Positions 24,204-35,154 of a stretch of 64,000 bases of DNA are shown here, piece after piece. Within the stretch, counting starts at the first letter, position 1, and each line of letters begins with the position of its first letter. Source of the stretch: Hysterangium stoloniferum (taxonomy: Eukaryota > Basidiomycota > Agaricomycetes > Hysterangiales > Hysterangiaceae); assembly GCA_015178975.1 (NCBI GenBank), contig WHVD01000014.1, positions 248,001 to 312,000 on the forward strand, written 5' to 3'. The notes under the pieces are model-generated. The model worked only from the letters and a program-made list of their open reading frames with translations, was not told where the DNA came from and ran no database searches. Position numbers and translations under genes: made by a program.

Positions 24204-25074
24204 TGTTAAGAGTCATGTGTGGAGCTTATCAGAGGGTTTCCAGAGAAACCCACAGGAAAGCCAGTAGGACTTGGCTTCAGCTTATATGCTGCACCCTCAC
24301 AAGATCATCTTGTCCAATTTCAGATGGGCAGATGGGATTCCTGGGGAGTCTGGGAGGGGTTGGTGGGTTGAGAGGTCAGGGAGTCGACTGCGGGAATTCC
24401 ACAGAAGTTGAGGTGTCGGGTGGAGATGAGTCAGGGGTCAGGATAGATAAGTCAGAGGTCGAGTGATAGATGGGTCAGAGCCCGTGGGCTCTGATGAGGT
24501 AAAGTGGTGTGTTTCAAAGAGGAGATTAGAGTGGAAAATGTACTTGAGATTACTGGGGAGAATCTAAGCTGATTTTCTGACTGGATTGTATGTACAACAT
24601 CTGCCAGACTATATAGACTGTGGAATGTATAACATACCAAATCCAGTAATAATGAAAACTAAACTAGCAAACATGAAATGAGATAAGTAAACACCAAACT
24701 TGGTGTTAGGAATGGACAGGGCAGAGTGGAGTCCGAATCGTGACAGGTCATTAAACCATAACAGGAATGGGGTGAGAGTGGAGTCTGAATCGTCACAGGT
24801 CATTTGACCATAACAGGAATGGGGCTCAGTTAGAGAGCTGTTGGGTTTTCCAAGTGGGGTCTGGTGACTGGTGCATGGGACAGGGTTGGAGATAGACAGG
24901 AGCAGAGTCTGGCAGGTATTCTGGTGACTGATACATGAAGTGATGAAGGTCGAGTGTGGACAGGTCTGATGTCTGGAGTCCAGTAGGTATCCGGTAAACT
25001 GATAATTGGTGTGTGTAGGGTGTGGGTGCATATAAGTTAGTGCCTGGAGTCTGGTGGGATTTCCAGTCGTAACA
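24204..25074 (+). mobile_element. Solo LTR, 871 bp
   Basis: TGTTAAGAGTCATG...TTCCAGTCGTAACA with exact target duplication GATGC at 24199-24203 and 25075-25079. The conserved box GGACTTGGCTTCAGCTTATA is at 24267. It is inserted upstream of the hAT transposase. An inverted close relative lies at 54340-55206. Confidence 0.85.
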
Positions 25075-25104
25075 GATGCCCCAGTGGGTAAGGATGTGAT
25101 ATGC

Positions 25105-26130
25105 AATGACATGGATGGAATTGAAGAGATTGGAGAGGAAATGACAAAGAACCAAAATAAGACCAGAGATATAGATCATTTTTTTCATGTCCCTAGCACC
25201 ATTAATGGAAAAAAAAGAAGAAAATGCAAAATTTGTCAGTGAGTACATCACAGCTACATTTTTAATTAAATAGATCAAAAAATGTTCAGGGACAGATCAA
25301 TTACTAATGAGGTGACAACTTTGCACTGACATCTCAAACTGAATCACAGTATGTAAACTTTATGATATCTCTTTATCAATTATAAATTTCAATTATATGG
25401 TGACAGGGTTCTTATGTTAAATGGGTTGAAGAGACACCTGGAAAAACAAACAAACTCCCAAAGCATCTCTTAAAAATGAGAGAAGAAATATTGACTCAGT
25501 CCAGTGTCACTGACCATTTCAAACCAGTTGGCCCAGCTAAAAATGTTATTCTATACTCAGATGAGGCTTTTAAGCAGGCCATTTTGGAGTGGTTGATTGA
25601 GACAGATCAGGTATGTTAGTTACTACACCATTATATCTTTACTTTATTGAGCAATAACATTGATTGCCAAAGCCAATTCAAACCTTGAATCATCCAAAAT
25701 TTAAAGAAATGATTAATATTGCTTCCTGCACCAAGAATGGGGTAAAGATTCCAGCACAAAAGGATTCCAGCACAAAAGGCTACCCAGGAAGGAATTATAT
25801 CACTTTTTAGGCAACACCTACTTGATATCAAGGAGAAAATAAATGTGTGTCTTAGTTTCTTTTTAAATGTCAAATCTTTGAGCTAAAAACTTTATTTCAG
25901 TGCCCAACAGTCAAGGGCGAAGTTTCAGTCACATGTGACTGCTGGCAGGCAGGTAATGCAGACTCATACTTTGCTGTCACGGCACACTGGATTGAATGGA
26001 CTGATTCAAAAATATGGACCCTACAAGCCTCACTAACTGGGTTTACAAAGATGAACTGCTCACACAGTGGCAAGTGGCTTGCAATGGCCCTATTCAAACT
26101 TATCAGCTGGGTTGATATTATCAAAAAAGT
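25105..26130 (+). pseudogene. hAT-family transposase relic (BED finger to mid region)
   Basis: Starts MDGIEEIGEE, then a BED-type zinc-finger half (KKRRKCKICQ), an intron near 25241, a finger remnant, WVEETPGKTNKLPKHLLK, an acidic SDEAFKQAILEWLIETDQ block, an intron near 25611, HPKFKEMINIASCTKNG, and the hAT core CPTVKGEVSVTCDCWQAGNA followed by GFTKMNCSHSGKWLAMALF. It ends at an intron-like GTAAGT where an LTR has inserted, so the C-terminal dimerisation domain is absent. Several stops are present. The order is that of basidiomycete hAT transposases. Confidence 0.75.
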
Positions 26131-26152
26131 AAGTACATATAACAATTACAAC

Positions 26153-26795
26153 TGTTACGACTGGAATTCCTGCCGGACTCCAGGCACTAACTTATATGCA
26201 CCCACAACCTATACGCACCAATTGTCAGTTTACCGGAAAACCCACCGGACTCTGTACATCAGACTTGTCCATTTGTTATTTCATGTATCAGTCACCGGAA
26301 TACCCACCGGACTCTATCCCTGTCTATGTCTGACCTTGTCCCATGCATCAGTCACTGGACTGTAAGAGAGTGAGACTCCCTACACTGTGATTTGGTAATA
26401 ATTAGCTCTATTGTTGTCCACATCCTATTGTTGTCCACATCCCATTGTAGTCCACATCCCATTGTTGCTCACATCCCATTGTTCTCCACTAGTATATATT
26501 ATGTACTTGTGGATTTCAATACAGTAGTGGTTTATTCCTCATCACTCATTCTAGTGTCTGTCTGCACCTGCAGCAGATACTAGTCTTACAAGACCCCACC
26601 TGGAAAACCTGTCATCCCTCTAACTGAGCCCCATTCCCATTATAGTCAAATGACCTGTCATGATTCAGACTCCACTCCCACTCCATTCCTGTTATAGTTG
26701 TATGACCTGTCATGATTCGGACTCTGCTCCATTCTATCCTGTTCCTAACACCAAGTTTGGTGTTTACTTATCTCGTTTTACATATGTTTGTAATC
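26153..26795 (-). mobile_element. Truncated LTR of the 870-bp family
   Basis: Begins TGTTACGACTGGAATTCC and is collinear with 54340 onwards, with a private insertion around 26350-26590. It breaks off at about 26795 exactly where CpG content changes, so this is a recombination or deletion junction. Confidence 0.6.
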
Positions 26796-26799
26796 AGGC

Positions 26800-27785
26800 T
26801 ATTCAACCAAATTGCAGAGTAACTCGTGGGGGTCCTGCTTCTGCTTCTTTTCTTTGCTCTTCTTTCTTTCTTTCCTTCTTTAAAGCCCTGGTTGGGGTCT
26901 AGAAGACGTCGAGTTCTCACACAGCCACAGTGGTTGAATCTTAGCTAGTGTCCGGCTGCTCCACATTTTCATGGATTGACCTTCCAAGTCGCTTGCAGCC
27001 TTGCTATGTATAATTGTGTTGCTGAGGATTAAAGTCCGATTGGTGCACAAAACAGAGGGAGCACCATGTTCTCGAATATCATGTGTGTTGGTGGTTAGTG
27101 TATCAAATCTCCCTTTGCAGTTGAACACTGTTTACATGACCTTAGATCTAGGTAATTTAGAATCGTCTGAATTTTAACAGGCACGATGTCCGTGCCTTGG
27201 ATGCTAAGAATAGTCCGTAGCTAACTCGCGGTCAACACGTGGGCTAGGTCTGCGCACTTACACTTCACGTGCATGGACTCACCTTCCGAGTAGCTCTAAG
27301 TCTTGCCATATATCGGAATCAAAGCGCTATAACTCACCAGTAGACAAAAATAAAGGAGAGGCAGCAGGTACGGTGTCCATAGCTTCTCGGTGCATGCTAA
27401 GAATAGGCCGTTAGCTGACACCCGTACTCGAATACAGTTCGAATCGAGTCGTTTAACGGTGTCCATAGCTTCTCGGTGCATGCTAAGAATAGGCCGTTAG
27501 CTGACACCCGTACTCGAATACAGTTCGAATCGAGTCGTTTAAGTCTCAGTAACTAGTCCGAGAAACACAAAATATATGATTATTGGCTTTAACTTTTATT
27601 CCTTTGTGACGTCAGCAGTCCATCCCATATCCAAAATAGGTTATTCACTACCCTGGGTCTCCCTTGCTTACAGTGGTAGAAAAGAGATGTGCGAGATATG
27701 TGCCCACCTCCCGGTTTCTACGATAGATGATGATGACAAATACAGAAAAGAAAATTAATTGTTTAAAGTACGTATTAAATACAGC
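26800..27785. repeat. Repeat shared in direct orientation with 45095-45850
   Basis: Collinear from CTCAACCAAATTGC-like sequence through TTTAAAG, TATGTATAATTGTGTT and GTTCGAATCGAGTCGTT. It contains internally diverged duplications of a segment around GTCCGTGCCTTGSATGCTAA. No protein is recognised; the element type is unknown. Confidence 0.65.
27370..27541. repeat. Exact 86-bp tandem duplication
   Basis: 27370-27455 and 27456-27541 are identical as far as I can see; the copy at 45.6 kb has only one unit, so the duplication is recent. Confidence 0.85.
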
Positions 27786-27792
27786 ATCCCCC

Positions 27793-27999
27793 TGTTGAAA
27801 TACGCGTGTCTCTACCACGTACTCGGTACTAGCAGAAGACCCTCGAAATCGTGCAGGGAGCTATATTCGCATGTAGCTATGTATATAAGAACAATGGAAT
27901 GCTATATGGGGAAGACAATGGGAATGTGAAAAAAGATAATGGGACAGTAGGGCAAGGGAACAAAGGAACATGAGCTTGTATGATGCTCGAAATCCAACA
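27793..27999. mobile_element. Solo LTR, 207 bp, family of 5636-5841
   Basis: TGTTGAAATACG...CGAAATCCAACA. It is followed by TCCCC and preceded by TCCCCC, a near-exact target duplication. It ends about 70 bp beyond the stop codon of the RING gene. Confidence 0.7.
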
Positions 28000-28069
28000 T
28001 CCCCAATTATATGTTCAGATCGCAAGCCGAGAGTATGAATAAGCTACAAGAGTTGGATAATACATTGGG

Positions 28070-28831
28070 TTATAAAGTCGTTATTATGCGAATTTTAAGG
28101 GGTATAATGCCGCCACCTTGTCCATCCCATCCTTTTATTGCTGCACGACAAACAGGGCATCTAAAACACGGTCAGAAAAATAGAGAAGATTTAATTGAAG
28201 TCACATACTTTGCCCCCAATTCTTGAGGACCACGACCCATATCCATCGCTCGTTGGATAGAACTCCTCACAGATGCCCATAGACAAGCGCCACAAAGCAC
28301 ATGCCCACATGGCGTTAAGCACGCGTTCGTGATTGTTGAGAAACAGATGGGGCAAGTGTGTGTGGCGAGGAGGTTTGACGGCGGTGGCATTGATGGTCGG
28401 GGCGGTGGTAATGGTACTGGCTTACGAGCAGTAGGAGAAGGCTTGCTTGGACCGGCCACAGCACTCTCAGTCTCCTCCACCTCTCCTCCGATAGGGATAG
28501 ATGTCCCGTTATCTTTCCCTTCAGACTTTGATGCAATTTTCGAAGAAATATCCACGCCTTCTACAACGCCCTCGGGCTCCTCTCGTGGAGGCGCAGTCAA
28601 GTCAAGGCACTCAACGGTTTCCTCTTCAACATTTGATGATGCCGAAACCGATTGCGGTGACTTGCCAGAGCCTCGTGCGTCAGCAGTATCTAGTTTGCGC
28701 CTCTTTGTACTGCTGGTACTGCTGGCATTGCTGACACGGCTGGACCGTGACGGCACTGACGAGGGCGGTGTTGACAACTCCACAATGTGGACAGATTCTG
28801 GATTTTTCCTCTTCAACGACTTGGACGGCAT
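28070..28831 (-). CDS. RING-finger E3 ligase, STUbL (Slx8/RNF4)-like, 237 aa
   Basis: Two exons, 28831-28209 and 28160-28070, with a 48-nt GT-AG intron, give 237 codons plus stop. The C-terminal RING reads CPICFS..., LTPCGHVLCGACL..., then CPVCRAAIKGW after the intron: a complete C3HC4 set whose last Cys pair is supplied by exon 2. The disordered, Ser/Pro-rich N-terminus holds two hydrophobic-acidic patches, VHIVELS (residues about 14-20) and VECLDLT (about 73-79), which resemble SUMO-interaction motifs. That layout is known from SUMO-targeted ubiquitin ligases acting on SUMOylated nuclear proteins; the role here is inferred. It lies head-to-head with the ERV41 fragment, 152 bp apart. Single RING proteins of other function remain possible. 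Confidence 0.8.
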
Positions 28832-28983
28832 GGGTGTCGTGGTTGCCAGTCAAGATTTGTGTTCTTAGTTGGATTACGTAATTGAGGTCACGCTATTTCA
28901 GTCACCCCACTTGGCTGCACATTGTTGTCACTTCAGTTGACAGCGTGGAGGTTTGAATTTTCTCAGTCTTCCCCTGAGACGCC
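28832..28983. promoter_or_regulatory. Divergent intergenic region between the RING gene and the ERV41 fragment
   Basis: 152 bp between the two start codons; no clear TATA. It must contain the RING gene promoter unless that lies inside the ERV41 relic. Confidence 0.4.
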
Positions 28984-30365
28984 ATGGATGCTTATTACTG
29001 CAGGCCCAGAGTCGATGCGTCAGTTCGATACTTTTCCAAAGCTCCCCTCGACGTACAAGCAGCGTACACAGCCTGGAGGCTTCATAACTCTCTTTGTTCT
29101 GCTTGTCATGTTCCTATGACATAGCAGCATATGTATGGGGTTGGCCTGATTATGATTTCAGTGTTGACAGGGACGGAGAAAGCTTTATGAATATTAATGT
29201 GGACTTGGTTGTGAACACGCCATGTCGGTGTATTGCTTTAGTATTTCGCCCGCCCGGCTGAACGTCCCCCGCTGTTAGTCCTCACCGTGGATTTGAGACA
29301 CTCTTTGGGAGATCGTCTTCACCTCACTGAGGTTCAAAGAGGATGGTTTAAGTTGTAAGTTGTCTCGCATTGCATTCCCTTCGAGGACAAGCTACATGTG
29401 ATTCTTCAGGTTCCATTTGATGTTGGGCAGGCCACAAGGCTCAAGTGAGTCATTTAATATGTTTCTACTATGCATCTCAAACCCTAACCAAAAATTCGAA
29501 GGCAATATGGAGAGAATAAGATGCTTTCAGCACCGCAAGCGGTTTCTCAATCCCGTCGGTCCCGTGGCTTTTTCTCATTTTGGAGAGTTCCAAAACAGAA
29601 TTCCGACCTACTTATAATTATGAGCCTGACGCGTCGGCGTGCTCTACGGCAGCCTTGAAGTAAGAAAAGTCACAGGTTGCACAGTTTCTTAGGCTTCGAC
29701 TTGTGTTCCATTCACTAAAGTCGAAGTACACAGCTAACCTGCATATTACAACCTTGGGACACGGATACGCTAGTCGGGAGCATACAGATCACGCCGGCAA
29801 GTTACTTTGTAGTTATTTTTCAAGTGCCACCTAGCTCAAGCGCTAGCAGTAATGAATATGTCCCACGTCATTACCAAGTTTTCGTTCGGACTGTATCTCC
29901 CGAACTTCCAAACTAATACTTCTCCTCGAGACGTCAATAGGACTGGCTAAAAGACCTGCGGAGCTTGAATTTTTTCACACTGAGTGCTCCCAGATTTGGT
30001 GGAGGGGGAAGAGGGGATATGTGACTGTAGCTGGGTACGCAGTATTGATTGTTCGGGGCGCGTTCGCATAATATTAAGAATTACGCGCAGGCACAGGTCT
30101 GCCTCCAAAATGTCAACAGTCCACCTTTTCCTAGCATCGAAGAGCAAGACGTGGAAGTAGATGGCGACCTCTCTGATGCATTTTAGAGGCCCATTCGCTT
30201 ATATGGGAAATATCCGGCTCACGTGAGAAAAATGTTGGCGTACGAGCATCAAGCCTACGCGTTTGTAGGCGGGGGGTGATTTCTCGTTATAATGTTCGAT
30301 AGGTATGATTTATGATCGTGAGCGGACTTTGCCCCAGAGTCAAGGTCATGTGTATATTATTATAT
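28920..30365. repeat. Right arm of the second inverted duplication
   Basis: Inverted partner of 8545-14135, compact and CpG-rich. It serves as the pre-insertion reference for LTRs A, B and C, the 1260-bp element and the Tc1 relic. Confidence 0.85.
28984..29785 (+). pseudogene. ERV41: Erv41/ERGIC-type gene fragment (right arm)
   Basis: From ATG 28984 the reading shows FDTFPKLPSTYKQRTQPGGF and a hydrophobic helix, a frame change, then YVWGWPDYDFSVDRDGE, VDLVVNTPC, an intron, VDLRHSLGDRLHL, an intron, FDVGQATRLK, and later AEFRPTYNYEPD-like, YGSLEVRKVT, an intron, NLHITTLGHGYASREHTDH. The order matches the first half of Erv41/ERGIC2-like ER-Golgi receptors. A one-base loss near 28995 and an indel near 29118 break the frame, and the C-terminal half is absent. 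It is less decayed than the left-arm copy. Confidence 0.8.
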
Positions 30366-30889
30366 GTAAATCGTGGTCTGTAGCACCTCAGCAAAGGTTT
30401 TCGCTCCTTCACTGAGATATGCTGCACTGATAGCATATCCTTTATTACTCACTCTTCGCACTCAACGACGAGCGCGGCAGTATCATACGGGAGGATGGTG
30501 CCAGAGGTAGCGTGAAGATGGCTGGGGATGTGGCCGGTAAGCGGGCGGCAATGACATACTGAGAACATGGCGTGGAGACTAGAAAAGTGCTTAAAATGGC
30601 CAACGCCTATCATGTAACAAGTTCACACGAGTCGTTAGGTCACCGGAGGGCTGTTGGCTGGCGTCAAGGCTTCTCACACTGTCGCAAAGTCGTAGAATCA
30701 CAATCTCTTGTGATTCTACCATCCCACGTTGTCCCTCCGTGCCACCTACTGAAACATCTACATAGGGTCGTCGCCGCATAAACACAAGCACAAGGGTGAT
30801 CCTTGTGTGTGGTATTGTTTGTTTGTAATGAAAAAGCCGAATTGCATAACTTCCAATTGACAAAAATATTGGCGAATACAATGAGCCGT
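30366..30889. other. No gene recognised
   Basis: Two overlapping antisense open frames (30572-30781 plus, 30995-30591 minus) share the same DNA and show no family motif. Confidence 0.35.
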
Positions 30890-31620
30890 CATGTCGGAAT
30901 ATGTACAAGGGTTTCCAACAGCTCAGATAGAGGTGGAATGAGATGTCCAACTGCCCAGATAGGGGTGGAATAGCCTGCTTGCTGCAGTGACACACACAGA
31001 TGTGGTGGGTTGATGTGATGATATGATTGATTTATTCAAGGCTGGAGCTGAGCTCCTTATATACATTTTAGTCTGAGACATTTAGAAGATTCTAGAAGAT
31101 TTAATGATGTCATTCTGGGAGGAGTGATGTCATTTAGAATTTTCTAGAATTTTCTAGAGCATTGTGGAAGGTTCTAACTACTTCTAAGACACTATAGAAT
31201 ATTCTTGGCATAATGGAACATTGTAGAATTTTATAGAATATTCTACAATATTCTATCTAATATTAGTACCTATTAACTAATGTTCCATTGGAAGCCACTG
31301 GAATGTTCCAGAGAGTTTCCTGTTTTTGTTGCAGTAGCATATATGATGACATAATGCTCTCGCGCCTGTGCGCGCGCATGACACCCTTCGCGTCTTGTGA
31401 CTGTCACGCGTTGTGACAGTCGCGCGCCTCTGTGACCGTCGCACGCCTCTGTGACCGTCGCGCGCCTCTGTGACCGTCGCGCGCCTCTGTGACCGTCGCG
31501 CGCCTCTGTGACCGTCGCGCGCCTCTGTGACCGTCGCGCGCCTCTGTGACAACTGTCACCTGTTATGACGGTTGTCACTCGTTGTGACGATTTTCCCGCG
31601 CGCCGTGTAATAAACGCCAG
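30890..31620 (-). repeat. LTR-like sequence, minus sense, with TATA promoter
   Basis: Inverted relative of 20990-21725: ACTGCAGCAAGCAG and TATATAAGGAGCTCAGCTCC appear on the minus strand. Upstream in that sense are several TCTAGAAKRTTCTA-like palindromes (31080-31260) and the 19-bp repeat array. It may be the 3' LTR of the element whose gag-like ORF is at 32443-32024. Confidence 0.5.
31417..31549. repeat. 19-bp tandem repeat, seven units
   Basis: Unit CGCGCGCCTCTGTGACCGT repeated almost perfectly. It lies upstream of the TATA box of the minus-sense LTR, the position of an LTR enhancer. The long frames across it are a by-product of the repeat. Confidence 0.85.
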
Positions 31621-32023
31621 GCCGGTTCTATATTATTATATAATTATTATATTTACTTTTAGTTAGTTATAAATATAATATTTTATTATAATAATATAAA
31701 AATATATATATTTCGCCTTGATAATGCGCGAGTATTTCAAATCGCGTTTTGTCGGCGTCGGAGTTTGAAATATCATGTGAATGTCACATGATTACTCGCG
31801 CGTTGTGAATAAGCGCTGAGTCGCCGACATATTAATCAAAAAAGAATAAAACGTAGAAATTCAATTACTTGCTCAATTTATTAGATAAAAATACAATATA
31901 AATTGTATAAATTCAGGATAAATCAAACAAATATTGTACAATTTAATCGTCGCAATATAATTACATTTGAATATTTGTTTTCACAATTTGTTAGGGGAAA
32001 TTGTTTAAAAAATTGGAAAAAAC
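31621..32023. other. AT-rich non-coding DNA
   Basis: Contains an imperfect palindrome around 31725-31800 (GCGAGTATTTCAAA / TTTGAAATATC and CACATGATTACTCGCGCG). No gene. Confidence 0.35.
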
Positions 32024-32443
32024 TTAGAAATACATAACAGATTGAGTCCCATCGTATTCGGGAAGGTCTGACCATTTGATCTTGATGTTGTTGGTGTTAA
32101 GAGCGATCCTTTTATCCTTAGGTAAGTCATCGATAGACGTGCTGGCTCGAGGTTGCATCGGAGTTCGAAAGGGAGAGTTAGGTACTCTACCATGACGCCC
32201 CCCACGTCCCGAATTCCCTCCATAGCTTGAGGTACTAGAACTCCCAGATGAATTACTAGGAGGTCCTCCTGATGGCAGAAAAGGGTTGGAGGAGATCGGC
32301 AGAGAATGGTGAGGATCAACTGGATTCAGCGATCCTCGACCAGCAACCTGACCAGCTATACCCTCAGTGAATACAGTGGAGAAAGACGGTCGACCCCTGT
32401 TGGTGACTGATCGATATCTAGTCGTAGTTGGTTCATCACCCAT
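32024..32443 (-). pseudogene. Gag-like N-terminal fragment of an LTR retrotransposon
   Basis: 139 codons from ATG 32443: a Ser/Gly/Pro-rich leader followed by KIKWSDLPEYDGTQSVMYF, which resembles the start of a Ty3-type gag domain (short basic/acidic linker, then LPxYDG). It stops shortly after that motif, so the capsid domain is missing. It is divergent from the plus-strand ORFs starting about 160 bp away. Confidence 0.45.
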
Positions 32444-32602
32444 ATTCGTATTGCCAGGGATTCATTCGAACGCGATGCGAGACCGGTGACTTGCCTGATG
32501 GGGGGTAGGGCTAGGTTCCGTCGCGATCCCTCTCTCGATTTCGACCGTATTCAAAGGTCGACGAGGTTGAGGCTGATAGAGGGGGATGCATAATTCCATT
32601 CC

Positions 32603-35148
32603 TCCGCTGCGCAGGGTGACATTGTGGGAACGTCCACCGACTCAGGGAACGGAACTGCCTTTACTCCATACGCTCCTCTTCCCAGACCCCGATTTCCCAA
32701 TTTTAAAAGAATACCTCGACCTCAAACTACAGTTCCTTCTGCCCTATCACCTCGAACAGAAACTGTTGAGCGTGTGGAGGAGACCTCATCACCCACGAAT
32801 CCTACGTGGACGGACTCCGTTTCAAAAGCTGCACCATGGTCCTCTAATACTTGGGGGGCTCCCTCGGGAACATGGAGCGAAACCCCACCACCTTCTCATA
32901 GTATTTTCCCTTCTACCGAAGAGGAGATCAGAAAGAAACAGCAGTCTGAGGCCTTCTCCGCACAGGTTCAGGAGGAATTGAAAACGCTTAAACAGAAGAG
33001 GAGAGAGGAGTACTTGGAAGGACAGCGGAGGATGGGGGCTAGGGATAATGTCCCTTCAAGGCGGACACGGCAGGAATGGAGGAAAATGGAAGGGCACGAT
33101 AATCCTTCAATCATCACTCCCCTTCAGGTCATAAATGGACGGATTTCGCTGAAACGGATTGCAGCGACGGGGGCACACCATGTGTTCAGAGTGTAGGCCA
33201 AAAAAGTAGGAAAGGAAAAGATGGGGTCACCTTCTACGATTGGGACAAAGTACAAAGGATCAAATTACAAAGCATTGCATTGCGACGTGGAGATGGAGTT
33301 GCATTACCTCCCAGACCCCCTTCACACCGTGGACCTCAGGAACAGACCTACCTGATGGGGCCCGGTGATCTTTCATCTGACTCGGAGGACGACCAATCTC
33401 GCTACCCCACCTACGACAGCAAGTACCTCGGTGCTGACTGCCATGAAGGTTTCCTACTCCCTGACAACATTCACTTCTTCACAAGTGATCCTAACCAATG
33501 ACGAAAGCTACCAACTTCCGTCAGAGTTTGGAGAGGGTATCGTCCAGCAGACTCTGCAATCCCATCCACTTCCTCTCATCTCCCTCCACCTCCACCGGTC
33601 TCTTCCGTACCCACATTACAGCACTTTACGCCCTTTTCGGAGCTACCAGGAAGTCTTGTACCATCCTCCGAGCTGCCTTCTCTTCCCCCTATACCACTAC
33701 CCCTCCCCTTCGCAGGACATTGTCTTATATCACCGTCCTCATCCATACCCAAGCCTCCTCCAGCACCGCAGCCAATCTCACCCCTCCGCACATCACCTGA
33801 CCCTCTCGTCACCTCCCACTCTACTTCGACACCTTTGGTCCCTGCAGTGTCTGACATTCCCCTCACTTCTTTGACACTGCAGAGTCCACCACCCGCCTCT
33901 CCCTACTCCCCTTGCGTTTCTCTGGGAAGTCCCATTCAGCATCCTAACAATACATTAATGGATGTTGATCACCCTATCCCGGAAGTTCTCGCAACGCGTA
34001 TGGAGGAAGTCCTCGAAGTGCCTCAGACGTCTCCAAGGAACCCCCCCCCGGCAATGGAAGCCTTCCAGGAGCCTCCCCCCTTAAGCGAAAAAGCAAAAGG
34101 GAAACGAAGAACTCAGGCCGACGAGCCCCTTGTCATGGACCCCCCCTCGACCCACCCCATTCGCAGCCCCCCGCCGCAGCCGTCCTCTCCCCTCCACTCT
34201 GAGGATATGGCTGGCCCCTCCCGTCCCTTCCAGTCAAGTTGGATGCGCATGTCTATTAATTACCCCTCTGACATCTTCACTGTGGGACGCACATTAACAC
34301 GACTGGGACCAACCCTGCGGCACCCCCTTCTTAAAGGGCATATCCAGGGGTATAGCGGGTCTCTCACTTTGTCGGACCGCATGAGTGCATTTTATTTATG
34401 CGTCAACGACCCTAAGGAACAGCTGCGTTTAGCGGAGGATATAGAACGGGTGGAACGTTCCATGTTTTGGTCCTTACTTGTCAACTCCTCTTGTGTTCTT
34501 CCTGACCACACACCAACCCACTCTGCAGTGGACCTTGTTGACTTGTTGGAGCAACTGTTGCCGGATTCGGACACTTCGAGAGGAATCCCCTCTGGGGGAG
34601 ACATGAGCTCCACACCACTCATCACTCCTACCCCGCCATCACTACACCCTCGACCCCCTCTCCTTGCCCATATAACTGACGCTTCCGCTGATCGCGTTCG
34701 CACCATAATTCGAACGTGCCAGAAGGCCTACGGTCATTGGGTCTCGTCGATCCAAAAACTGGATGGGTTGACATCCGCCAATGATGCTTTGAGGCGGGAG
34801 GACATCGCTCTTTCCTTTCATGCCAAGCATCTCACCTGGGGCAATGCTATCCTACACCTTGGGGGTTCATTGCAGGACGCATGGGGAGGAGTTCCAAGAA
34901 GCCTTCAAGAATCAGCCGCCCTTCACGTTTTCTTATTTTCTACTCCCTTTTCTTCTTTTCATGCCTCTATGTTATTATCACTTCGGCCCATGCAAAGCTC
35001 GCCCCCAATGTCCCGGGCATGCGAACTCTCTCATAATGCTCATGATAGTTGTCTTGAGTCTCCAAACAGTTTCCATTCTCCAAACAGTTTCCATTCTACC
35101 AACAGTTTCCGTTCTCCAAATAGCCAATCTACTACGGTTGCTACATAA
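32603..35148 (+). pseudogene. Long proline-rich transposon-type ORF, broken by one frameshift and one stop
   Basis: Frame 32624-33115 continues, after a +1/-2 shift near 33115, as a single frame to 35148 with one in-frame TGA at 33499-33501. The protein begins with a Pro/Ser leader, a charged coiled-coil-like stretch (EEIRKKQQSEAFSAQVQEELK), a region with FYDWDKVQRIKLQ and SSDSEDDQSRYP, a very Pro-rich middle, and a globular part (SDRMSAFYLCVNDPKEQLRLAEDIERVE, RTIIRTCQKAYGHWVSSIQK). It ends with the short repeat NSFHSPNSFHS. No zinc knuckle, RT or protease is visible. I cannot name the family; gag/ORF1-like of a retroelement is the best guess from context. Confidence 0.4.
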
Positions 35149-35154
35149 TAACTG

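Larger units (their letters stand above)
23567..26152 (+). mobile_element. Decayed hAT transposon, 3' part missing
   Basis: Begins near TAGCGATTGGCAAGGCCC with a dense array of GGCCCAGCC/GGGCTGG subterminal motifs (23570-23730), as in many fungal hAT elements. It is interrupted by a solo LTR (24204-25074) and cut off at 26153 by another LTR. The 8-bp target duplication cannot be checked because the far end is gone. Confidence 0.6.
12497..26795. other. CpG-depleted block of decayed mobile elements
   Basis: CG dinucleotides are conspicuously rare while TG and CA are frequent. The right edge is sharp near 26795-26820, where CG reappears. Paralogues outside the block (ERV41 arm, 3.1-3.5 kb repeat, Copia LTR) differ mainly by CG to TG or CA. 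This fits cytosine methylation at CpG followed by deamination, or a RIP-like process; the sequence alone cannot separate the two. Confidence 0.75.

Noticed and set aside
28329-28868. 179-codon plus-strand ORF
   Set aside because: Antisense to the RING gene, which has a full C3HC4 set, a spliced end and a compatible start.
31277-31578. Arg-rich proteins of 91-101 codons on the minus strand
   Set aside because: Both frames are generated by the 19-bp tandem repeat and have no independent coding evidence.
33280-33874. Separate overlapping genes in three frames
   Set aside because: One frame continues the proline-rich protein across a single TGA; the others are low-complexity shadows.
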